The notes beneath the pieces are model-generated. The model was not told the DNA's origin and ran no database searches. It saw nothing but the letters and a program-made list of their open reading frames with translations. Made by a program: the position numbers and the translations under genes. Shown one piece after another: positions 1-6,231 of a stretch of 8,677 bases of DNA (position 1 is the stretch's first letter; each line of letters starts with the position of its first letter). The stretch is from DAOVRL01 sp964459805 (GTDB lineage Bacteria > Planctomycetota > Phycisphaerae > Sedimentisphaerales > Anaerobacaceae): positions 1 to 8,677 of the forward strand of contig CAYWOD010000155.1 in NCBI GenBank assembly GCA_964459805.1, given 5' to 3'.

Positions 1-27
1 CGCCGTTCCGAAACCAAACCCGCAATA

Positions 28-56
28 CGCTATCCGCTACACGCTACACGCTACAC
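28..56. repeat. Heptamer tandem repeat (CGCTACA)
   Basis: Three exact head-to-tail copies of CGCTACA occupy 35-55, preceded by a degenerate copy (CGCTATC, 28-34). The array is intergenic and about 30 bp upstream of the candidate promoter of the beta-propeller gene. Such short arrays can vary in copy number by slippage. No function can be assigned. Confidence 0.7.
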
Positions 57-86
57 AAACCCCACCGCGCCCCCAAAGTCCGGCGC

Positions 87-115
87 TTGCTTACTACCCT
101 GCTTACAAATAGAAT
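87..115 (+). promoter_or_regulatory. Candidate sigma70-type promoter for the beta-propeller gene
   Basis: A -35-like TTGCTT (87-92) and a -10-like TAGAAT (110-115, five of six consensus positions) are separated by exactly 17 bp. Transcription would start near 122 and leave a leader of about 60 nt before the ATG at 185. The -35 box matches only its TTG part, so this is a plausible rather than certain call. Confidence 0.45.
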
Positions 116-184
116 GGTGCGCAAAATGGCAATAATATCAGCAATGTCTAAGGCCCCGGCTCGTGCGGGTTAGGAGTGCAGAAT

Positions 185-1516
185 ATGGACAAGCGTTTGG
201 TATTGATGGTGGCAATGGTGATGATGGTCTCTTGCGGCGTCCGCGCGGATTGGCCGCAGTATCTCGGACCAAACAGGAACGCAAATTCCCCCGAAACCGG
301 ATTGTTGCGGTCCTGGCCCCCCAACGGCCCGAAGGTCCTCTGGACCTTCCCTCTCGGCGCCGGATACGGCGCCGCCGCCATTAGCCACGGCAAGGTTTAT
401 GTCCTCGACCGCATCGGCAACGAAAAGGACATTCTACGGTGCATCGACTTGCTCAGCGGCAAAGAGCAATGGTCATACGCCTACGCGGCCCCCGGCAGGG
501 TAAGCCACGGCGGCTCAAGGTCCGTACCCGCAATCGACGACGACTACATCTATACCTGCGGGTCCTTCGGAGACGTCCACTGCTTCAACAAGCGCACGCA
601 CAAAGTTATCTGGAAAAAGAACGTCTGGAAAGACTTCGGCGCAGGTAGAGTCCCGACGTGGGCTATCAGCCAGAACCCGCTGATCTACGCCGATTGTCTG
701 ATATTAGCCTCGCAAACCGAAAAAGCAGGCGTCGTGGCATACGACAAGGCTACGGGCAATGTAAAATGGGCTTCGCCCGCGCTGCCCGGCAAAGTCGGCT
801 ACGTCAGTCCGGCCATTATCAATATCGAAGGCGAGGACCAACTGGTTATGATAACCGCCTCCTCCAGAAGCGCCGCCCCGGATGGCCGTTCCGGGCGGCG
901 CCGGGGACCCAGTGGCGCAAATGATGACTACACCCCCGGTACTGCCCTTGGAATGGACCCCAAGACCGGCAAAACGCTTTGGGAATACGAAGGCTGGCAG
1001 TGCCGAATCCCAGTCCCCAACGTCACGGAGATCGGTGACGGACGCCTGTTCATTACCGGCGGCTACAAGGCCGGCTCGGCTATGATCAAAATCGAGAAGA
1101 AAAACGGCACATTTGCCGTCACCGAACTCTACAAAACAGACGAATTCGGCACCCACGCTCATCCGCCCGTCCTCTACAAGGGCCATCTCTACGCCCACTG
1201 CACCACCAACACCCGCAGGGACGGAATGGTGTGTATGGACCTCGACGGGAACGTGAAATGGAAGACGGGACGCTCGCCCGTTTTCGACAAAGGCGGCTTC
1301 ATTTTAGTTGACGGACTTATCCTGAGCGTCGATGGCGTCGTTGGCATCCTGAATCTTATCGAGCCCACGCCCAAAGGCTTCAGGAGGCTCGCCAGTGCAA
1401 AGCTGCTGGCCACGAAGGAATGCTGGGGCCCGCTCGCCCTGTCCGACGGCAAGCTCGTAATCCGCGACCAAAAGCAGATGAAATGCGTAGTCGTCCGCCG
1501 GGAAACGGAGAAATGA
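185..1516 (+). CDS. Secreted PQQ-binding-like beta-propeller repeat protein
   Basis: Predicted exported protein of 443 aa with a BamB/PQQ-dehydrogenase-like beta-propeller; it may be a binding or scaffold protein, but no enzymatic activity can be assigned. The ATG at 185 is chosen because AGGAG (172-176) lies 8 nt upstream; an in-frame GTG at 176 falls inside that site. Residues 1-21 form a signal peptide ending VRA, before mature DWPQYLGPNRN, an N-terminal motif typical of planctomycete propeller proteins. C17 in MVSCG leaves a lipoprotein possible. Blade signatures of the D-x-x-(T/S)G-x-x-x-W kind recur near residues 86-96, 133-143 (degenerate), 185-195, 256-266 and 350-359. Residues about 226-248 form an Arg/Gly/Ser-rich loop (SGRRRGPSG) inserted between blades. 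The best conserved stretch is WQCRIPVPNVTEIGDGRLFITGG's region, 271-293. Some annotation pipelines call relatives 'polyvinylalcohol dehydrogenase' or 'BamB', but nothing here supports either activity. Confidence 0.88.
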   Translation: MDKRLVLMVAMVMMVSCGVRADWPQYLGPNRNANSPETGLLRSWPPNGPKVLWTFPLGAGYGAAAISHGKVYVLDRIGNEKDILRCIDLLSGKEQWSYAYAAPGRVSHGGSRSVPAIDDDYIYTCGSFGDVHCFNKRTHKVIWKKNVWKDFGAGRVPTWAISQNPLIYADCLILASQTEKAGVVAYDKATGNVKWASPALPGKVGYVSPAIINIEGEDQLVMITASSRSAAPDGRSGRRRGPSGANDDYTPGTALGMDPKTGKTLWEYEGWQCRIPVPNVTEIGDGRLFITGGYKAGSAMIKIEKKNGTFAVTELYKTDEFGTHAHPPVLYKGHLYAHCTTNTRRDGMVCMDLDGNVKWKTGRSPVFDKGGFILVDGLILSVDGVVGILNLIEPTPKGFRRLASAKLLATKECWGPLALSDGKLVIRDQKQMKCVVVRRETEK

Positions 1517-1590
1517 CTGCCCACCTCCATATCAGGTCCGATATATTGTTCTTCGTTGCGAGCGACCTTCTCCGGGCGTTTTCGTTACCT

Positions 1591-1642
1591 AAAACGGCCA
1601 ATCTTGCTTCCGGATGCAGACCAATATGCGTTGGCCTTTTTT
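1591..1642 (+). terminator. Candidate intrinsic terminator after the propeller gene
   Basis: GGCCAA (1596-1601) pairs with TTGGCC (1631-1636), which runs straight into six T's (1637-1642). The A-run at 1591-1594 can extend the stem against the T's. The 29-nt loop is long, which weakens the call. The loop also holds CCAA (1621-1624), which can pair locally with TTGG (1631-1634). Upstream, GG-G-CGTTTT (1574-1582) can pair with AAAACG-G-CC (1591-1599) and would then block the terminator stem. It lies 75-126 nt past the stop at 1516. Confidence 0.5.
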
Positions 1643-1851
1643 AGAGATTCGGATTCCCGCCTTCACAGGGACACATTGCCCTATCTCCTTTTGGACCAAG
1701 TACTTAGGTTAGTGTGTTGTCCAAAAACAACAGGTCTCGATCTGCGAATTTTTCTCAAAAGCTGCAATAAAGGACCTTTCCGCATTCGTCTTTATATTTG
1801 AAACCTCGGCCTTACAAAACAAAAACGGTGTCTATTGAGGCAGGGCCAAAA

Positions 1852-1998
1852 ATGTTAAGAAAAATAACTGCTGAAATTGGAGCGGCGGTTAGGGTGATAG
1901 TGGCGGAGAATCGCAATGTCGTGCGGAGCTTTGTCAAGGACGTAGCAAGTTTGCTCACAAGATTCGGCCAGCCGCAAAAGAAACGAAAGACCGCGTGA
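1852..1998 (+). CDS. Possible small basic protein, 48 aa, function unknown
   Basis: This is a 48-codon frame beginning MLRKITAEIGAAVRVIV and ending in a basic tail, KKRKTA. A modest Shine-Dalgarno (AGGG, 1842-1845) lies 6 nt before the ATG. The reading frame extends upstream to a TTG at 1798, but no ribosome site supports that longer form. The middle (VVRSFVKDVASLLTRF) could form an amphipathic helix, and no signal peptide or family was recognised. The stop lies 32 nt before the ATG at 2031, so the two could be co-transcribed. Its first residues resemble those of the next protein (MLKKITLAAVAAVLLIG), which could be chance or a decayed duplication. It may be non-coding, but it fills an otherwise empty 500-bp gap. 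Confidence 0.3.
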   Translation: MLRKITAEIGAAVRVIVAENRNVVRSFVKDVASLLTRFGQPQKKRKTA

Positions 1999-2030
1999 TG
2001 GAAAAAAGCTGACCTGGAAGGGAGCACGAA

Positions 2031-2924
2031 ATGCTAAAGAAAATTACACTGGCTGCCGTAGCTGCGGTCCTGCTGATAGGGTCCGCAAACCTCTTCGCCC
2101 GGGAGACGAAGAAAAAACCCCAGGCCAAACCGGGACAACAACAAAAGGCTCAGGCTGAGAAGATCCGCGTGCAAAAACAAAAGGCCCAGGCTGAGAAGAT
2201 CCGCGCGCAAAAACAAAAGGCCCAGGCTGAGAAGATCCGCGCGCAAAAACAAAAAGCCGACCAGAAGCTCGGACCCAAGCGAGCGGAGGCTTTGCAGCGG
2301 CAACGCCGTCAGGAGGCGGCCAAGAAGACGGCGGCCCTCCAAAAGAAACGCCAGCCGGCAGCTAAGAGAACACAACCTGTGCGGAACAAGCAGCAGCGGG
2401 CAGGGGCCAAAAGGAATCAACCACTGCAGAAACAACGTCAAGAGGCGGCCAGGAGAGCAGAGGCTCAGCGCAGGGTGCGCATGCAGGCGGCGGCCCGAAG
2501 ATCCGCGCCCGGAGCCAGACCCGACAGCAGAGTTCAGCAGGCCCGTCCGGGGCTTTATCAGGCAGGCCCACAGATGCTCAGCCGGTGGCTGGATGAGCTT
2601 ACGCAGGCCTATCGTGCAAATGACAGAGAAAAGATGGGACTGCTTATCAAGAAAATGCACGAGGTCAGACAAAGAATCCAGAGGGTGAGGTCTGCTCAAG
2701 GTCAGCTCTGGCGGGGAGCGGCCCCTCGCTGGCGAGCGCCTCAACACAGAGATATCGACGCGCCCAGCCACCGCGGCACGCCCGAGCGCAGTGTGAAACC
2801 GGCCCCACACGAAGTGCCGCATGCGGACGTGCACAAGCCGGAGCAGCGCCAGCACAAGCGACTATCGGCAGGCGCGAAAAAGCCGCAGGGCTCGCCGCCG
2901 AGACGGCCGGCACCAAAAAGATGA
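2031..2924 (+). CDS. Secreted, highly basic Lys/Gln/Arg/Ala-rich repeat protein
   Basis: Predicted exported protein of 297 aa, function unknown. The start is well supported by AAGGGAG (2018-2024), 6 nt before the ATG. Residues 1-23 form a signal peptide (KK, then a hydrophobic core, ending NLFA). Residues 39-74 are three tandem copies of KAQAEKIR(V/A)QKQ, followed to about residue 157 by a low-complexity K/R/Q/A region likely to be helical or coiled coil. Residues 175-227 are the most globular part: a predicted amphipathic helical pair starting MLSRWLDELTQAYRANDRE and continuing through a Lys/Arg-rich second helix. Residues 228-297 are a Pro/His/Arg/Lys-rich tail. The net charge is strongly positive, which suggests binding to an anionic partner such as nucleic acid, cell-wall polymer or acidic polysaccharide; this is inference. 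No catalytic motif was seen. A strong terminator follows 50 nt downstream, so the transcript ends here. Confidence 0.82.
   Translation: MLKKITLAAVAAVLLIGSANLFARETKKKPQAKPGQQQKAQAEKIRVQKQKAQAEKIRAQKQKAQAEKIRAQKQKADQKLGPKRAEALQRQRRQEAAKKTAALQKKRQPAAKRTQPVRNKQQRAGAKRNQPLQKQRQEAARRAEAQRRVRMQAAARRSAPGARPDSRVQQARPGLYQAGPQMLSRWLDELTQAYRANDREKMGLLIKKMHEVRQRIQRVRSAQGQLWRGAAPRWRAPQHRDIDAPSHRGTPERSVKPAPHEVPHADVHKPEQRQHKRLSAGAKKPQGSPPRRPAPKR
2145..2252 (+). repeat. 36-bp in-frame tandem triplication
   Basis: Units lie at 2145-2180, 2181-2216 and 2217-2252. Units two and three are identical, and unit one differs from them at two positions (T for C at 2150 and 2170). Each encodes KAQAEKIR(V/A)QKQ. Because 36 bp is a multiple of three, copy-number change would keep the frame. 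Identity down to synonymous positions implies recent duplication. Confidence 0.95.
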
Positions 2925-2974
2925 CCGAAGCGTTTTGAGCGCTGTCCTGGAATTAATAGCCCTCCTTAAGGCGA

Positions 2975-3011
2975 CTGGGTGTGCATGTAACTCGTGCACA
3001 TCCAGTTTTTT
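2975..3011 (+). terminator. Strong intrinsic terminator of the basic repeat protein gene
   Basis: CTGGGTGTGCA (2975-2985) pairs with TGCACATCCAG (2995-3005) over 11 bp with a single G-U wobble and a 9-nt loop, followed immediately by six T's (3006-3011). It sits 50 nt past the stop codon at 2924. Confidence 0.88.
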
Positions 3012-3022
3012 ATGGAGATCAA

Positions 3023-3228
3023 AGCTCGGCGCAACCGTTCACGGGGTGATATGTTGAATTTTGGCCGTTTTTCGTCATTGCGAGTAGCGAAGCAAGCCAC
3101 GCCCTGAGCGCAGCCGAAGGGAAGCAATCTCGATTTTCGAGTGCCTGAGATTGCCACGGCCTTTGAAAAAGGCCTCGCAATGACACAGAAACTCAGTTTA
3201 TACCCCCTGAACGGTTACAGCTCGGTGC
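3023..3228. mobile_element. Candidate MITE-like non-coding insertion element
   Basis: Inverted repeats AACCGTTCA (3033-3041) and TGAACGGTT (3208-3216) are perfect over 9 bp. They extend inward to 14 of 15 matches (3033-3047 against 3202-3216). They are flanked by direct repeats AGCTCGGCGC (3023-3032) and AGCTCGGTGC (3219-3228), which match at 9 of 10 positions with 7 exact (AGCTCGG). This order of direct repeat, inverted repeat, filler, inverted repeat, direct repeat is what a short non-autonomous element with a target-site duplication looks like. There is no transposase and no credible reading frame inside. The filler contains the separate palindrome at 3074-3184. A structured dispersed repeat that does not transpose would look similar, and only other copies can separate the two. 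Confidence 0.5.
3074..3184. repeat. Dispersed palindromic repeat, GTCATTGCGAG type
   Basis: The outer arms GTCATTGCGAG (3074-3084) and CTCGCAATGAC (3174-3184) are a perfect 11-bp inverted repeat. Inside are GCAATCTC (3124-3131) with GAGATTGC (3147-3154), the small hairpin CTCGA-TTT-TCGAG (3129-3141), and GGCCTTT-GAA-AAAGGCC (3158-3174). The left half also holds a CCCTGAGCGCAGCCGAAGGG segment (3102-3121). From memory, near-identical palindromes are scattered through intergenic regions of many environmental bacterial genomes; I could not check copy number here. The whole 111-bp unit could fold as a cruciform or a branched RNA. Confidence 0.75.
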
Positions 3229-3261
3229 GCACGTTGTTTGGCGTAATCGTCGAGGGTCTTG

Positions 3262-3819
3262 TTACTGCCAGTTCTTTGGGTAGCGGATGGATTTGGGCTG
3301 GATACGAAAGCGCTGGCACAACTTGTCCACCAGTGCATACACCCTCTTGATCTGATAATCCGTTGGTCGGGTGGCTATGCCGTCGGCTACAACGCAGATA
3401 CGTATGGCCTGACTCCTGCCGTTCCATGTTCGGCCCGGCGTGACTGACCATTGCATTTGCCACTTCTCGGTTGACAGTATTCGTCCGTTGCCGCCGCCGA
3501 GCCCGTTACAGACCACAAAGTGACAGTTGAGATCCTCCGGCCCGGCCAGTCCGCTGAGAGAGGCCAACTGTTCTATATTGCCGGCTTTCGTGCCGCTATA
3601 GTAAATCTCGACGCAGTCCCATCGGTTCGGTTGCTGGGCAGCTCGAGAACAAATAGTCTCTTTGATTGGGTCAAGACGATCAAGACCTACATAGATCGAA
3701 AGGCTGAATGGACCGGCCGAGGGGGGATTGCCGCTCAGGGCCATCAAGACTATCGCGCCGGTCGTCATCGAGATCAACAGTGCCGCCAACACCTTTGCAA
3801 CTCTCGGCTGATTTGACAT
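3262..3819 (-). CDS. Membrane-anchored, degenerate N-acetylmuramoyl-L-alanine amidase-like (amidase_2/PGRP fold) protein
   Basis: Protein of 185 aa. Residues 7-29 form a hydrophobic N-terminal anchor or signal. The remainder follows the amidase_2 pattern: WDCVEIYYSGTKAGN (67-81) aligns with the usual 'IVIHHSAT..GN', CHFVVCNGLGGGNGRI (99-114) with 'YHFVIGNG.G.GDG.I', IRICVVADG (139-147) with 'IGICLVG', and RPTDYQIKRVYALVDKLCQ (151-169) with the late helix. The zinc ligands are missing: the first His is Tyr73, and the chain ends SIRYPKNWQ where the family normally has GH followed by a Cys-Pro motif. The active-site Tyr is Cys99. The protein is therefore unlikely to hydrolyse peptidoglycan, and it may bind it or have another role (inference). 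The ATG at 3819 is preferred over an in-frame GTG at 3837; neither has a good Shine-Dalgarno. It is transcribed divergently from the DUF4954 gene. Confidence 0.7.
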   Translation of the reverse strand: MSNQPRVAKVLAALLISMTTGAIVLMALSGNPPSAGPFSLSIYVGLDRLDPIKETICSRAAQQPNRWDCVEIYYSGTKAGNIEQLASLSGLAGPEDLNCHFVVCNGLGGGNGRILSTEKWQMQWSVTPGRTWNGRSQAIRICVVADGIATRPTDYQIKRVYALVDKLCQRFRIQPKSIRYPKNWQ

Positions 3820-3877
3820 AGTCGGACCCAGGCACACAGAAAAACATCGAACTTAACTGCTTTAGAAAGCTCATGCA

Positions 3878-3906
3878 GTTATAATCTAAACATCGGCAGG
3901 TACTAA
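3878..3906 (-). promoter_or_regulatory. Candidate promoter for the amidase-like gene
   Basis: On the minus strand TTAGTA (3906-3901) and TATAAC (3883-3878, five of six consensus positions) are spaced by 17 bp. This would give a leader of about 50 nt before the ATG at 3819. The -35 box is weak. Confidence 0.35.
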
Positions 3907-4051
3907 TGTATTACTCCAAATTTTGCCGAGAATTTTATAATTTCTCTTCATCGGAGCAAAAAGTCACAGTGTTGTCCGAAAAGACGCGAAAAACTCTCCG
4001 AAATTTTTGAGCGCCGCAGCACTTAGCGAGAATCTCAGAACCAAACTCCTC

Positions 4052-4075
4052 ACAGATAACTTGTTACAAATCTGT
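4052..4075. promoter_or_regulatory. Dyad beside the -35 box, possible operator
   Basis: ACAGAT (4052-4057) and ATCTGT (4070-4075) are inverted repeats. A second small dyad, TTGT-T-ACAA (4061-4069), lies inside, slightly off centre. The right arm ends on the first base of the candidate -35 box at 4075. This placement suits a regulator-binding site, but no regulator gene is present in the window. Confidence 0.3.
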
Positions 4076-4103
4076 TGATTTATGGGACTCGAGTTTGTAT
4101 ATT
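4075..4103 (+). promoter_or_regulatory. Candidate sigma70-type promoter for the DUF4954 gene
   Basis: TTGATT (4075-4080, four of six) and TATATT (4098-4103, five of six) are separated by exactly 17 bp. Transcription would start near 4110 and leave a leader of about 94 nt. It may also drive nagB if the 137-nt gap is read through. Confidence 0.55.
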
Positions 4104-4203
4104 CCCTTCGTGAAGCTGAGCGCCGGATAAAAGTGGTTGTTCTCGGCGTCGAGATCAGCGTTCTTGCGTTGAAGGTTTTATTGGCCAAAAGCGAGGTGCA
4201 AGG

Positions 4204-6231
4204 ATGGCATCGGAATTTTGTGCAAAGACAGAATGCAACGAGAAGCATTTGGAAACTCGTTCATTATCGGCAGAGGAAATCTCCAAACTGACCGATCAGG
4301 GCTGCAGTTGCGTGGACTGGTCCATGGTCGAAGTCGCCGAGGGGTTCGATGCTGAAAGAGTAAAGGCGACGCACTTCAGCGGACGGGTGAAGTTGGGCGC
4401 GTTCAACAAGCGCATAGCTTTTTTCGGCGGGGTTGAGAAACCCGCCGGCATCAGGAACGCGACAATCCACAACTGCACAATCGGCGACAACGTCTATATC
4501 GACCAGATCAGAAACTACATCGCCAACTACCTTATTGAAGACGACGTGATAATCGAGAATGTCGATTTGCTGGCCGTCGAGGGCGAAAGCTCATTCGGCA
4601 ACGGCACCGAGGTGGCCGTGGTCAACGAGGCCGGAGGTCGAGAAATACCGATTTATGACCACCTTTCCGCTCACACCGCCTACATAATAGCGTTTTATCG
4701 CCATAGGCCGAAAGTAATCGAGAGCCTCAAAAGAATGATCGCCGAATATACTGCCTCGGTTACCTCGTCCGTGGGTCTCGTCTCTGCCGGCGCCAGGCTC
4801 ATCAACTGCCGAATCATCAAAAACGTCAGGATCGGTCCGGCCGCCGTGATCGAGGGGATCAACAGACTTGAGAACGGCTCGGTCAATAGCTGCGCCGAAG
4901 ACCCGGTTTACATTGGACCGGGTGTCTATGCCGAAGATTTTATCGTCTCCAGCGGCTCGAAGATTACCGACGGCACGATAATATCCGAGTGCTTTGTAGG
5001 CCAGGGCACGGTATTGGCCAAGCACTACTCTGCTGAAGGCTCGGTGTTCTTCGCCAACTGCGGCGGCTTCCACGGCGAGGCCTGCGCGGTATTCGCCGGG
5101 CCTTATACCGTCACACATCATAAGTCCACCCTGCTTATCGCAGGTCTGTTTTCCTTTCTCAACGCCGGCAGCGGAACCAACCAGAGCAATCATATGTACA
5201 AACTGGGGCCGACTCACCAGGGTATCATCGAGCGCGGCTCCAAAACGGCCAGCGATTCGTACATACTCTGGCCGGCAAAGGTCGGACCCTTTACCGTTGT
5301 CATGGGCAGACACTACAGAAACTCAGACACTTCGGATTTGCCTTTCTCCTACCTGATTGAGCACGAAGATGAAAGCATTCTCGTCCCCGGCGTGAACCTG
5401 CGCAGCGTAGGAACCGTTCGAGACGCTCGAAAATGGCCCAAACGGGACAGGCGAAAGGGCAGGAAGAAACTCGACCATATAAACTTTAAGCTCTTGAGCC
5501 CTTACACGATTCAAAAGATGCTTAACGGCAGCCGGCTGCTCAGAAACCTTAAAGCCACATCCGGAGACAACACCGAATACTTTACCTTCAACAGTGTCAG
5601 GATTAAAAACTCATCGCTTGAAAGAGGCATTAAGCTTTACGAAATCGGCACAGACAAATTCCTGGGAAATTGTCTGATTAAACGGCTGGAAGGCAAGCGG
5701 CTCCAAAGCGTTGAGAATCTTCGCGCGGCGCTGTCGGGCCAAACCGAAATTGGGGCCGGCAAGTGGATAGACCTGGCCGGCTTGTTCGCTCCGCAGGAGA
5801 TTGTGGAGAAATTACTGACCGACATCGAAAATAGCACCGTCGTCACGCTTGAACAGGTAGCCGAGGCATTCCGGTCTATGTATGAAAATTATCCCGCGTA
5901 CGAATGGGCCTGGGCCGCGAGCGTGTTGCAGCAGCGCCTCCGTAAGACAATTGACCGGGTAACAGCCGAGGATATTGCCGAGCTGGTGGCAAGATGGAAG
6001 TCGGCCGTCGTCGAGCTCGACCGGATGCTTTGTGCCGACACTAAAAAGGAATTCACCGTCGCCGCCCAAATTGGATTCGGCATTGACGGCGACAACCAGA
6101 GCAGACAGGTCGATTTCCAGCAGGTAAGGGGAACGTTCGAAGAAAACAGCTTCGTCCGCGAAATTGAACAGCATATTGCCGCCAAAACAGCGCTCGCCGA
6201 CGAGCTGATCACCAGGCTGGAAAAGATTTAG
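4204..6231 (+). CDS. DUF4954 family protein, left-handed beta-helix (LpxA-like) fold
   Basis: Protein of 675 aa, about the family's full length. The ATG at 4204 has GAGGTG (4193-4198) 5 nt upstream. There is no signal peptide, so it is predicted cytoplasmic. Residues 22-58 are a helical N-terminal motif (SAEEISKLTDQGCSCVDW). From about residue 59 hexapeptide-like beta-helix coils begin (SGRVKLG, then NATIHNCTIGDNVYI at 85-99). A helical excursion at 150-186 interrupts them. Coils resume at 196-310 (ARLINCRIIKNVRIGPAAV, 197-215). Family-typical motifs follow: NCGGFHGEAC (285-294), THHKST (304-309), NHMYKLGPTHQG (329-340), KTASDSYILWPAKVG (347-361), MGRHY (367-371) and LVPGVNLRSVGT (393-404). 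Residues after about 510 form a helical domain with WIDLAGLFAP (521-530) and, near the end, VAAQIGFGIDGD. The many conserved His (290, 305, 306, 330, 338, 370) resemble catalytic His of LpxA-like acyltransferases. An acyl- or nucleotidyl-transfer role on an amino-sugar is inference from fold and from nagB next door. Confidence 0.85.
   Translation: MASEFCAKTECNEKHLETRSLSAEEISKLTDQGCSCVDWSMVEVAEGFDAERVKATHFSGRVKLGAFNKRIAFFGGVEKPAGIRNATIHNCTIGDNVYIDQIRNYIANYLIEDDVIIENVDLLAVEGESSFGNGTEVAVVNEAGGREIPIYDHLSAHTAYIIAFYRHRPKVIESLKRMIAEYTASVTSSVGLVSAGARLINCRIIKNVRIGPAAVIEGINRLENGSVNSCAEDPVYIGPGVYAEDFIVSSGSKITDGTIISECFVGQGTVLAKHYSAEGSVFFANCGGFHGEACAVFAGPYTVTHHKSTLLIAGLFSFLNAGSGTNQSNHMYKLGPTHQGIIERGSKTASDSYILWPAKVGPFTVVMGRHYRNSDTSDLPFSYLIEHEDESILVPGVNLRSVGTVRDARKWPKRDRRKGRKKLDHINFKLLSPYTIQKMLNGSRLLRNLKATSGDNTEYFTFNSVRIKNSSLERGIKLYEIGTDKFLGNCLIKRLEGKRLQSVENLRAALSGQTEIGAGKWIDLAGLFAPQEIVEKLLTDIENSTVVTLEQVAEAFRSMYENYPAYEWAWAASVLQQRLRKTIDRVTAEDIAELVARWKSAVVELDRMLCADTKKEFTVAAQIGFGIDGDNQSRQVDFQQVRGTFEENSFVREIEQHIAAKTALADELITRLEKI

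Noticed and set aside
704..1198. 164-codon minus-strand frame opposite the propeller gene
   Set aside because: It lies wholly within a clear propeller coding region and no family is recognised.
1556..1801. 81-codon plus-strand frame in the gap after the propeller gene
   Set aside because: It has no Shine-Dalgarno and runs through the terminator-like hairpins, and its composition is not protein-like.
2034..2855. Long open frame of 273 codons on the minus strand, opposite the basic repeat protein
   Set aside because: It is Leu/Arg/Ser-rich and mirrors the K/Q/A repeats. Low complexity on the plus strand removes stops from the other strand. The plus frame has a signal peptide, a good Shine-Dalgarno and a terminator.
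3880..3941. Two perfect TATAAT hexamers on the plus strand (3880-3885 and 3936-3941)
   Set aside because: Neither has a -35-like hexamer at 16-18 bp, and both are far from the DUF4954 start. The pair at 4075-4103 is better placed and spaced.
4082..4291. 69-codon plus-strand frame overlapping the start of the DUF4954 gene
   Set aside because: It has no Shine-Dalgarno, its start lies inside the candidate promoter (4075-4103), and it overlaps the well-supported start at 4204 in another frame.
4591..5313. 240-codon minus-strand frame opposite the DUF4954 gene
   Set aside because: It is a shadow of a gene with recognisable family motifs along its length and has no ribosome site or recognisable domain.
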